A stretch of 64,000 bases of DNA from Calliopsis andreniformis (Eukaryota; Arthropoda; Insecta; Hymenoptera; Andrenidae), in contig NW_027480564.1 in the NCBI RefSeq assembly GCF_051401765.1, positions 62,001 through 126,000 of the forward strand, read 5' to 3'. The notes under the pieces are model-generated. The model saw only the letters and a program-made list of their open reading frames with translations. It had not been told where the DNA came from and made no database searches. Position 1 is the first letter of the stretch. Every line of letters starts with the position of its first letter. Below, one piece after another: positions 35,431 through 47,200 of the stretch. A program made the translations under genes and the position numbers.

Positions 35431-38400
35431 GATGAGGGCTGAGGGTTGAGGATTGAGGTTTGAGTATTGAGTCCTGAGAATTCAGGATATTCTATTGCGT
35501 ATTGAGAATTGAGGATTGATGGTTGAGTATTGAGGACTGAGGATTGAGGCTTGAAGGATGAGTATTGAACATTCAGGATTGAGGTTTGGGGACTGAGGAT
35601 TGAGGATTGAAGATTGAGTATTAGGGATTGAAGATTGAGGATTGAGGATTGAGGATTGAGGATTAAGGATTGAGGATGATGTCTGAGGGTTGAGGATTGA
35701 GGTTTGAGGACTGAGGACTGAGGATTAAAGACTGAGGGTTGAGGATGAGGGCAGAGGGTCAGGGATTGAGGTTTGACGACTGAGGATTGAGGATTGAGGA
35801 TTGAGAATTGAGGATTGATGATTGAGGATTGAAGATTGAGGATTGGGTATTGAGGATTGAAGAATGAGGATTGAGGATTGAGGATTGAGGATTGAGGGTT
35901 GAGGACCTAGGATTGGAGATTGATTATTGAGGATTGAAGATTGGGGATTGAGGATTGAGGATTGAGGATCTAGGATTGGAGATTGATTAATGAGGATTGA
36001 AGATTGAGGATTGATGATTGAGGATTTAGAGTTGAGAATTGAGGATGAGGTCTGAGGGTTGAGGATTGAGGTTTGAGAAATGAGGATTGAGGATTGAGGA
36101 TTGAGGATTGAAGATTGAGTATTGAGAATAGAGGATTGAGGATTGACGATTGAGGATTGAGAATTGAGGATGAGGACTGAGGGTTGAGAATTGAGGTTTG
36201 AGAAATGAAGATTGAGGATTGAGGATTGAGGATTGAGGATTGAGGGTTGAGGATCGATGATTGAGTATTGAAGATTGAGTATTGATCACTGATGATTGAG
36301 GATTGAGGATTGAGGATTGAGGATTGAGGATTGAAGATTGAGGATCGAGGACTGAGGACTGAGGATTGAGGCTTGAAGGTTGAGTATTGAAGATTCAGGA
36401 TTGAGGTTTGAGGACTGAGCATTGAGGATTGAAGATTGAGTATTAGGGATTGAAGATTGAGGATTGAGGATTGAGGATTGAGGATTGAGGATGATGTCTG
36501 AGGGTTGAGGAGAGAGGTTTGAGGACTGAGGACTGAGGATTGAAGACTGAGGGTTGAGGATGTGGGCAGAGGGTCAGGGATTGAGGTTTGACGACTGAGG
36601 ATTGAGGATTGAGGATTGAGAATTGAGGATTGATGATTGAGGATTGAAGATTGAGGATTGGGTATTGAGGATTGAAGAATGAGGATTGAGGATTGAGGAT
36701 TGAGGATTGAGGATTGAGGATCTAGGATTGGAGATTGATTATTGAGGATTGCAGATTGAGGATTGAGGATTGAGGATTGAGGATCTAGAATTGGAGATTG
36801 ATTATTGAGGATTGAAGATTGAGGATTGATGATTGAGGATTGAGAATTGAGAAATGAGGATGAGGACTGAAGGTTGAGGATTGAGGTTTGAGAAATGAGG
36901 ATTGAGGATTGAGGATTGAGGATTGAGGATTGAGGATTGTGGATTGTGTATTAAAGATTGAGTATTGATCACTGAGGATGGAGGATGGAGGATTGAGGGT
37001 TGAGGATTGAGGGTTGATGATTGAATATTGAGGATTCAAGATTGAGGATTGATGATTAAGGATTGAGGATGGAGGATGAGGGCTGAGTGTTGAGGATTGA
37101 GGTTTGAGGACTGAGGACAGAGGATTGAGGATTGAGGATTGAGGATTGAGGATTGAGGATTGAGGATTGAGGATTGAAGATTGAGTATCGATGATTGAAT
37201 ATTGAGGATTGAGGATTGAGGTTTGAGGATTGAGGACGAGGACTGACGGTAGAGGATTGAGGTTTGAGGATTGAGGATTGAGGATTGAGTGTTGAGGATT
37301 GAGGGTTGATGATTGAATATTGAGGATTGAAGATTCAGGATTGATGATTAAGTATTGAGGATGGAGGACGAAGGCTGAGTGTTGAGGATTGAGGTTTGAG
37401 GACTGAGGGCAGAGGATTGAGGATTGAGAATTGAGGATTGAGGATTGAAGATTGAGGATTGAGGACTGAGGATTGAGGATTGAGGATTGAGAATTGAGGA
37501 TTGATGATTGAGGATTGAAGATTGAGGATTGGGTATTGAGGATTGAAGAATCAGGATTGAGGATTGAGGATTGAGGATTGAGGATTGAAGATTTAGTATC
37601 GATGATTGAATATTGAGGATTGAGGATTGAGGTTTGAGGATTGAGGACGAGGACTGACGGCAGAGGATTGAGGTTTGAGGATTGAGGACTGAGGATTGAG
37701 GACTGAGGATTGAGCATTGAGGATTGAGCATTGAGGATTGAAGATTGAAGACTGGGGATTGAGGATTGAAGGTTGAGAATTAAGGATTGATGATTGTGTA
37801 TTGAGGATCTGGGATTGGAGATCGATTATTGAGGATTGAAGATTGAGGATTGAGGATTGAGGATTGAGGATTGAGAATTGATGATGAGGACTGAGGGTTG
37901 AGGATTGAGGTTTGAGGAATGAGGATTGAGGGTTGAGGATTGAGGATTGAGGATTGAGGATTGAGGATTGAGGATTGAGGATTGAGGATTGAGGATTGGG
38001 GATTGAATATTGAGTACTGAGGATTGAAGATTGAGGATTGAGGATTGAGGATTGATGATGGAGGATGAGGGCTGAGGGTTGAGGATTGAGGTTTGAGTAT
38101 TGAATCCTGAGATTTCAGGATATTCTATTGAGTATTGGGAATTGAGGATTGATGGTTGAGTACTGAGGACTCAGGATTGAGGATTGAAGGTTGAGTATTG
38201 AGGATTCAGAATTGAGGTTTGAGGGCTGAGGATTGAGGATTGAAGATTGAGTATTGAGGATTGAAGGTTGAGGATTGAGGATTGAGGATTAAGGATTGAG
38301 GATGATGTCTGAGGGTTGAGGATTGAGGATTGAGGATTGAGGATTGAGGATTGAAGATTGGATATTGAGGATTGAAGATTGAGGATCGAGGATTGAGGAC

Positions 38401-41400
38401 TGAGGATTGAGGCTTGAAGGCTGAGCATTGAAGATTCAGGATTGAGGTTTGAGGACTGAGGATTGAGGATTGAAGATTGAGTATTAGGGATTGAAGATTG
38501 AGGATTGAGGATTGAGGATTGAGGATTGAGGATTGAGGATGACGTCAGAGGTTTGAGGATTGAGGTTTGAGGACTGATGACTGAGGATTGAAAACTGAGG
38601 GTTGAGGATGAGGGCAGAGGGTCAGGGATTGAGGTTTGACGACTGAGGATTGAGGTATGAGGATTGAGAGTTGCGGATTGATGATTGAGGGTTGAAGATT
38701 GAGGATTGGATATTGAGGATAGAGGATTGAGGATGGAGGATGAGGGCTGAGGGTTGAGGATTGAGGTTTGAGTATTGAGTCCTGAGAATTCAGGATATTC
38801 TACTGAGTATTGAGAGTTGAGGATTGATGGTTGAGTATTGAGGATTCATGGCTGGGGGTTGTGTGTTGAATATTGAGGGTTGAGGATTGAGGATTGAGGA
38901 TTGAGGATTGAGGATTGAAGATTGAGTATTGATGATTGAATATTGAGGATTGAGGATTGAGGTTTGAGGATTGAGGTCGAGGACTGACGGTAGAGGATTG
39001 AGGTTTGAGGATTGAGGACTGAGGATTGAGGACTGAGGATTGAGCATTGAGGATTGAGCATTGAGGATTGAAGATTGAAGACTGGGTATTGAGGATTGAA
39101 GATTGAGGATTAAGGATTGAAGATTGTGGATTGAGGATCTAGGATTGGAGATTGATTATTGAGGAATGAAGATTGAGGATTGAGAATTGAGGATTGAGGA
39201 TTGAGAATTGAGGATGAGGACTGAGGGTTGAGGATTGAGGTTTGAGGAATGAGGATTGAGGGTTGATGATTGAGGATTGAGGATTGAGGATTGAGGATTG
39301 AGGATTGGGGATTGAATACTGAGTACTGAGGATTGAAGATTGAGGATTGAGTATTGAGGATTGATGATGGAGGATGAGGGCTGAGGGTTGAGGATTGAGG
39401 TTTGAGTATTGAATCCTGAGAATTCAGGATATACTATTGAGTACTGAGAATTGAGGATCGATGGTTGAGTACTGAGGACTGAAGATTGAGGATTGAAGGT
39501 TGAGTATTGAGGATTCAGTATTGAGGTTTGAGGGCTGAGGATTGAGGATTGAAGATTGAGTATTGAGGATTGAAGGTTGAGGACTGAGGATTGAGGATTA
39601 AGGATTGAGGATTGAGGATGATGTCTGAGGGTTGAGGATTGCGGTTTGAGGACTGAGGACTGAGGATTAAAGACTGAGGGTTGATGATGAGGGCAGAGGG
39701 TCAGGGATTGAGGTTTGACGACTGAGGATTGAGGACTGAGGATTGAGAATTGAGCATTGAGGATTGAGCATTGAGGATTGAAGATTGAAGACTGGGGATT
39801 GAGGATTGAAGGTTGAGAATTAAGGATTGATGATTGTGTATTGAGGATCTAGGATTGGAGATCGATTATTGAGGATTGAAGATTGAGGATTGAGGATTGA
39901 GGATTGAGGATTGAGAATTGAGGATGAGGACTGAGGGTTGAGGATTGAGGTTTGAGGGATGAGGATTGAGGGTTGAGGATTGAGGATTGAGGATTGAGGA
40001 TTGAGGATTGAGGATTGAGGATTGGGGATTGAATATTGAGTACTGAGGATTGAAGATTGAGGATTGAGGATTGAGGATTGATGATGGAGGATGAGGGCTG
40101 AGGGTTGAGGATTGAGGTTTGAGTATTGAATCCTGAGAATTCAGGATATTCTATTGAGTATTGGGAATTGAGGATTGATGGTTGAGTACTGAGGACTCAG
40201 GATTGAGGATTGAAGGTTGAGTATTGAGGATTCAGAATTGAGGTTTGAGGGCTGAGGATTGCGGATTGAAGATTGAGTATTGAGGATTGAAGGTTGAGGA
40301 TTGAGGATTGAGGATTAAGGATTGAGGATGATGTCTGAGGGTTGAGGATTGAGGATTGAGGATTGAGGATTGAGGATTGAAGATTGGATGTTGAGGATTG
40401 AAGATTGAGGATCGAGGATGGAGGACTGAGGATTGAGGCTTGAAGGTTGAGTATTGAAGATTCAGGATTGAGGTTTGACGACTGAGGATTGAGGATTGAA
40501 GATTGAGTATTAGGGATTGACGATTGAGGATTGAGGATTGAGGATTGAGGATTGAGGATGATGTCAGAGGTTTGAGGATTGAGGTTTGAGGACTGGGGAC
40601 TGAGGATTGAAGACTGAGGGTTGAGGATGAGGGCAGAGGGTCAGGGATTGAGGTTTGACGACTGAGGATTGAGGTATGAGGATTGAGAATTGCGGATTGA
40701 TGATTGAGGATTGAAGATTGAGGATTGGGTATTGAGGATAGAGGATTGAGGATGGAGGATGAGGGCTGAGGGTTGAGGATTGTGGTTTGAGTATTGAGTC
40801 CTGAGAATTCAGGATATTCTATTGAGTACTGAGAATTGAGGATCGATGGTTGAGTACTGAGGACTGAAGATTGAGGATTGAAGGTTGAGTATTGAGGATT
40901 CAGTATTGAGGTTTGAGGGCTGAGGATTGAGGATTGAAGATTGAGTATTGAGGATTGAAGGTTGAGGATTGAGGATTGAGGATTAAGGATTGAGGATGAT
41001 GTCTGAGGGTTGAGGATTGAGGTTTGAGGACTGAGGACTTAGGATTGAGGACTGAGGATTGAGGATGAGGGCTGAGGGTCGGGGATTGAGGTTTGACGAC
41101 TGAGGACTGAGGATTGAGGATTGAGAATTCAGGATTGTTGATGGAGGATTGAAGATTGAGGATTGGGTATTGAGGGTTGAAGAGTGAGGATTGAGGATTG
41201 AGGATTGAGGATTGAGGGTTAAGGATCTAGGATTGGAGATTGATTATTGAGGATTGAAGATTGGGGATTGAGGATTGAGGATTGAGGATCTAGGATTGGA
41301 GATTGATTATTGAGGATTGAAGATTGGGGATTGAGGATTGAGGATTGAGGATCTAGGATTGGAGATTGAAGATTGGGGATTGAGGATTGAGGGTTGAGGA

Positions 41401-41710
41401 TTGAGGACGAGGACTGACGGTTGAGGATTGAGGTTTGAGGATGAGGACTGAGGGTTGAGGATTGAGGTTTGAGAAATGAGGACTGAGGATTGAGGATTGA
41501 GAATTGAGTATTAGGGATTGAAGATTGAAGATTGAGTATTGAGAATTGAGGATTGAGGATTGAGGATTGAGGATTGAGAATTGAGGATGAGGACTGAGGG
41601 TTGAGGATTGGGGATTGAGGATTGACGATTGAGGATTGAGTATTGAGGATTGAGAATTGAGGATTGAGGTTTGAAATTGAGTATTGAGGATTGAGGATTG
41701 AGGATTGAGA
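35431..41710. repeat. Large duplicated block R, copy c
   Basis: Offset about 13,479 to copy b, growing to 13,590 where copy b lacks 104 bp and has small unit differences. Dyads at 35478, 38111 (GATTTC in place of GAATTC), 38786, 39420, 40137 and 40805. The tract 38,463-39,908 reappears at about 58,190-59,635 at constant offset 19,727. The right end overlaps the first 4379-bp unit, which begins at 40,805. Confidence 0.88.
40799..40828. repeat. Left dyad and inferred crossover interval of the 4379-bp array
   Basis: The base at 40798 (G) differs from the internal junction (A at 45177), and everything further left belongs to another lineage. At the right end the first difference from the internal junction is at 53966 (T vs C at 49587), which corresponds to 40829. 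The exchange that made the tandem therefore lies in 40,799-40,828, which holds the dyad TCCTGA-GAAT-TCAGGA and little else. Confidence 0.75.
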
Positions 41711-42589
41711 TTTGATTATTGAATATTGTGGATTGAGTATTGAGCCATGAGAATTCAGGATATTCTATTGAGTATTGTGAATTGGGGATTGATCGTTGAG
41801 TATTGAGGATTCATGTCTGAGGCTTGTGTGTTGAATATGGAGGGTTGAGGGTTGAGGATTGAGGATTGAGGATGGAGAATGAGGGCTGAGTGTTGAGGAT
41901 TGAGGTTTGAGTATTGAATCCTGAGAATTCAGGATATTCTATTGAGTATTGAGAATTGAGGATTGATGGTTGAGTACTGAGGACTGAGCATTGCGGATTG
42001 AAGGTTGAGTATTGAGGATTCAGAATTGAGGTTTGAGTACTGACGATTGAGGATTGAAGATTGAGTATTGAGGATTGAAGATTGAGGATTGAGCATTGAG
42101 GATTGAGGATTGAGGATGATGTCTGAAGTTTGAGGATTGAGGTTTGAGGACTGAGGACTGAGGATTGAGGACTGAGGATTGAGGATGAGGGCTGAGGGTC
42201 GGGGATTGAGGTTTGACGGCTGAGGACTGAGGATTGAGGATTGAGAATTAAGGATTGTTGATAGAGGATTGATGATTGAGGATTGGGTATTGAGGATTGA
42301 AGAATGAGGATTGAGGATTGAGGATTGAGGATTGAGGGTTGAGGATCTACGATTGGAGATTGATTATTGAGGATTGAAGATTGGGGATTGAGGATTGAGG
42401 ATTGAGGATCTAGGATTGGAGATTGATTATTGAGGATTGAAGATTGGGGATTGAGGATTGAGGATTGAGGATCTAGGATTGGAGATTGAAGATTGGGGAT
42501 TGAGGATTGAGGGTTGAGGATTGAGGACGAGGACTGACGGTTGAGGATTGAGGTTTGAGGATTGAGGATTGAGGATTGAGGACTGAGGC

Positions 42590-42610
42590 TTGAGGATTGA
42601 GGATTGGGTA
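42590..42610. repeat. Site of a 140-bp (20-heptamer) absence
   Basis: Between the first and third dyads of block S the distance is 1024 bp in the 4379-bp units (41751 to 42775) but 1164 bp at 16,475 and 28,161. The missing part corresponds to about 29,017-29,156. The loss equals exactly 20 heptamers and keeps the register. Confidence 0.75.
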
Positions 42611-44235
42611 TTGAGGATTGAAGAATGAGGATTGAGGATTGAGGATTGAGAATTGAGGGTTGAGGATCTAGGATTGAAGATTGAGGACTGAGGATTGAGG
42701 ATTGAGGATTGAGGATTGAGGATGGAGGATGAGGGCTGAGGGTTGAGGATTGAGGTTTGAGTATTGGGTCCTGAGAATTCAGGATATTCTATGAGTATTG
42801 AGAATTGAGGATTGGTGGTTGAGTATTGAGGACTGAGAATTGAGGCTTGAAGGTTGAGTATTGAAGATTCAGGATTGAGGTTTGGGGACTGAGGATTGAG
42901 GATTGAAGATTGAGTATTAGGGATTGAAGATTGAGGATTGAGGATTGAGGATTGAGGGTTGAGGATTGAAGACTGAGGATTGAGGATTGAGGATTGTGTA
43001 TTAAAGATTGAGTATTGATCACTGAGGATTGAGGATTGAGGATTGAGGATTGAGGATTGAGGATGATGTCAGAGGTTTGAGGATTGAGGTTTGAGGACTG
43101 AGGACTGAGGATTGAAGACTGAGGGTTGAGGATGAGGGCAGAGGTTCAGGGATTGAGGTTTGACGACTGAGGATTGAGGTATGAGGATTGAGAACTGCGG
43201 ATTGATGATTGAGGATTGAAGATTGAGGATTGGGTATTGAGGATAGAGGATTGAGGATGGAGGATGAGGGCTGAGGGTTCAGGATTGAGGATTGAGTATT
43301 GAGTCCTGAGAATTCAGGATATTCTATTGAGTACTGAGAATTGAGGATCGATGGTTGAGTACTGAGGACTGAAGATTGAGGATTGAAGGTTGAGTATTGA
43401 GGATTCAGTATTGAGGTTTGAGGGCTGAGGATTGAGGATTGAAGATTGAGTATTGAGGATTGAAGGTTGAGGATTGAGGATTGAGGATTAAGGATTGAGG
43501 ATGATGTCTGAGGGTTGAGGATTGAGGTTTGAGGCCTGAGGACTTAGGATTGAGGACTGAGGATTGAGGATGAGGGCTGAGGGTCGGGGATTGAGGTTTG
43601 ACGACTGAGGACTAAGGATTGAGGATTGAGAATTCAGGATTGTTGATGGAGGATTGAAGATTGAGGATTGGGTATTGAGGGTTGAAGAGTGAGTATTGAG
43701 GATTGAGGAAAGAGGATTGAGGGTTAAGGATCTAGGATTGGAGATTGATTATTGAGGATTGAAGATTGGGGATTGAGGATTGAGGATTGAGGATCTAGGA
43801 TTGGAGATTGATTATTGAGGATTGAAGATTGGGGATTGAGGATTGAGGATTGAGGATCTAGGATTGGAGATTGAAGATTGGGGATTGAGGATTGAATGTT
43901 GAGTATTGAGGACGAGGACTGACGGTTGAGGATTGAGGTTTGAGGATGAGGACTGAGGGTTGAGGATTGAGGTTTGAGAAATGAGGATTGAGGATTGAGG
44001 ATTGAGGATTGAGGATTGAGGATTGAGGATTGTGTATTAAAGATTGAGTATTGATAACTGAGGATTGAGGATTGAGGGTTGATGATTGAATATTGAGGAT
44101 TGAAGATTGAGGATTGAGGATTGAGGATTGAGGATTGAGTGTTGGGGATTGAATATTGAGTACTGAGGATTGAAGATTGAGGATTGAGGATTGATGATGG
44201 AGGATGAGGGCTGAGGGTTGAGGATTGAGGTTTGA

Positions 44236-44262
44236 GTATTGAACCCTGAGAATTCAGGGTAT
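44236..44262. repeat. Dyad with paired changes in both arms (ACCCTGA / TCAGGGT)
   Basis: Reads ACCCTGA-GAAT-TCAGGGT where most copies read ATCCTGA-GAAT-TCAGGAT. The T to C change in the left arm is matched by an A to G change in the right arm, so the 7-bp stem is kept. The same form occurs at dyads 48629, 53008 and 63006, all paralogues of this locus, so it represents one event later copied. Confidence 0.9.
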
Positions 44263-47200
44263 TCTATTGAGTATTGAGAATTGAGGATTGATGGTTGAGT
44301 ACTGAGGACTGAGGATTGAGGATTGAAGGTTGAGTATTGAGGATTCAGAATTGAGGTATGAGGGCTGAGGATTGAGGATTGAAGATTGAGTATTGAGGAT
44401 TGAAGGTTGAGGATTGAGGATTGAGGATTAAGGATTGAGGATGATGTCTGAGGGTTGAGGATTGAGGTTTGAGGACTGAGGACTGAGGATTGAAGACTGA
44501 GGGTTGAGGATGTGGGCAGAGGGTCAGGGATTGAGGTTTGACGACTGAGGATTGAGGATTGAGGATTGAGAATTGAGGATTGATGATTGAGGATTGAAGA
44601 TTGAGGATTGGGTACTGAGGATTGAAGAATGAGGATTGAGGATTGAGGACTGAGGATTGAGGATTGAGGATCTAGGATTGGAGATTGATTATTGAGGATT
44701 GCAGATTGAGGATTGAGGATTGAGGATTGTGGATCTAGAATTGGAGATTGATTATTGAGGATTGAAGATTGAGGATTGATGATTGAGGATTGAGAATTGA
44801 GCATTGAGGATTGAGCATTGAGGATTGAAGATTGAAGACTGGGGATTGAGGATTGAAGGTTGAGAATTAAGGATTGATGATTGTGTATTGAGGATCTAGG
44901 ATTGGAGATCGATTATTGAGGATTGAAGATTGAGGATTGAGGATTGTTGATTGAGGATTGAGAATTGAGGATGAGGACTGAGGGTTGAGGATTGAGGTTT
45001 GAGGAATGAGGATTGAGGGTTGAGGATTGAGGATTGAGGATTGAGGATTGAGGATTGAGGATTGAGGATTGGGGATTGAATATTGAGTACTGAGGATTGA
45101 AGATTGAGGATTGAGGATTGAGGATTGATGATGGAGGATGAGGGCTGAGGGTTGAGGATTGAGGTTTGAGTATTGAATCCTGAGAATTCAGGATATTCTA
45201 TTGAGTACTGAGAATTGAGGATCGATGGTTGAGTACTGAGGACTGAAGATTGAGGATTGAAGGTTGAGTATTGAGGATTCAGTATTGAGGTTTGAGGGCT
45301 GAGGATTGAGGATTGAAGATTGAGTATTGAGGATTGAAGGTTGAGGATTGAGGATTGAGGATTAAGGATTGAGGATGATGTCTGAGGGTTGAGGATTGAG
45401 GTTTGAGGACTGAGGACTTAGGATTGAGGACTGAGGATTGAGGATGAGGGCTGAGGGTCGGGGATTGAGGTTTGACGACTGAGGACTGAGGATTGAGGAT
45501 TGAGAATTCAGGATTGTTGATGGAGGATTGAAGATTGAGGATTGGGTATTGAGGGTTGAAGAGTGAGGATTGAGGATTGAGGATTGAGGATTGAGGGTTA
45601 AGGATCTAGGATTGGAGATTGATTATTGAGGATTGAAGATCGGGGATTGAGGATTGAGGATTGAGGATCTAGGATTGGAGATTGATTATTGAGGATTGAA
45701 GATTGGGGATTGAGGATTGAGGATTGAGGATCTAGGATTGGAGATTGAAGATTGGGGATTGAGGATTGAGGGTTGAGGATTGAGGACGAGGACTGACGGT
45801 TGAGGATTGAGGTTTGAGGATGAGGACTGAGGGTTGAGGATTGAGGTTTGAGAAATGAGGACTGAGGATTGAGGATTGAGAATTGAGTATTAGGGATTGA
45901 AGATTGAAGATTGAGTATTGAGAATTGAGGATTGAGGATTGAGGATTGAGGATTGAGAATTGAGGATGAGGACTGAGGGTTGAGGATTGGGGATTGAGGA
46001 TTGACGATTGAGGATTGAGTATTGAGGATTGAGAATTGAGGATTGAGGTTTGAAATTGAGTATTGAGGATTGAGGATTGAGGATTGAGATTTGATTATTG
46101 AATATTGTGGATTGAGTATTGAGCCATGAGAATTCAGGATATTCTATTGAGTATTGTGAATTGGGGATTGATCGTTGAGTATTGAGGATTCATGTCTGAG
46201 GCTTGTGTGTTGAATATGGAGGGTTGAGGGTTGAGGATTGAGGATTGAGGATGGAGAATGAGGGCTGAGTGTTGAGGATTGAGGTTTGAGTATTGAATCC
46301 TGAGAATTCAGGATATTCTATTGAGTATTGAGAATTGAGGATTGATGGTTGAGTACTGAGGACTGAGCATTGCGGATTGAAGGTTGAGTATTGAGGATTC
46401 AGAATTGAGGTTTGAGTACTGACGATTGAGGATTGAAGATTGAGTATTGAGGATTGAAGATTGAGGATTGAGCATTGAGGATTGAGGATTGAGGATGATG
46501 TCTGAAGTTTGAGGATTGAGGTTTGAGGACTGAGGACTGAGGATTGAGGACTGAGGATTGAGGATGAGGGCTGAGGGTCGGGGATTGAGGTTTGACGGCT
46601 GAGGACTGAGGATTGAGGATTGAGAATTAAGGATTGTTGATAGAGGATTGATGATTGAGGATTGGGTATTGAGGATTGAAGAATGAGGATTGAGGATTGA
46701 GGATTGAGGATTGAGGGTTGAGGATCTACGATTGGAGATTGATTATTGAGGATTGAAGATTGGGGATTGAGGATTGAGGATTGAGGATCTAGGATTGGAG
46801 ATTGATTATTGAGGATTGAAGATTGGGGATTGAGGATTGAGGATTGAGGATCTAGGATTGGAGATTGAAGATTGGGGATTGAGGATTGAGGGTTGAGGAT
46901 TGAGGACGAGGACTGACGGTTGAGGATTGAGGTTTGAGGATTGAGGATTGAGGATTGAGGACTGAGGCTTGAGGATTGAGGATTGGGTATTGAGGATTGA
47001 AGAATGAGGATTGAGGATTGAGGATTGAGAATTGAGGGTTGAGGATCTAGGATTGAAGATTGAGGACTGAGGATTGAGGATTGAGGATTGAGGATTGAGG
47101 ATGGAGGATGAGGGCTGAGGGTTGAGGATTGAGGTTTGAGTATTGGGTCCTGAGAATTCAGGATATTCTATGAGTATTGAGAATTGAGGATTGGTGGTTG

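Noticed and set aside
40805..45183. 4379-bp unit as a transposable element
   Set aside because: No coding capacity, terminal repeats or target-site duplications are seen. The copies are head to tail with junctions in shared homology, which fits unequal exchange.
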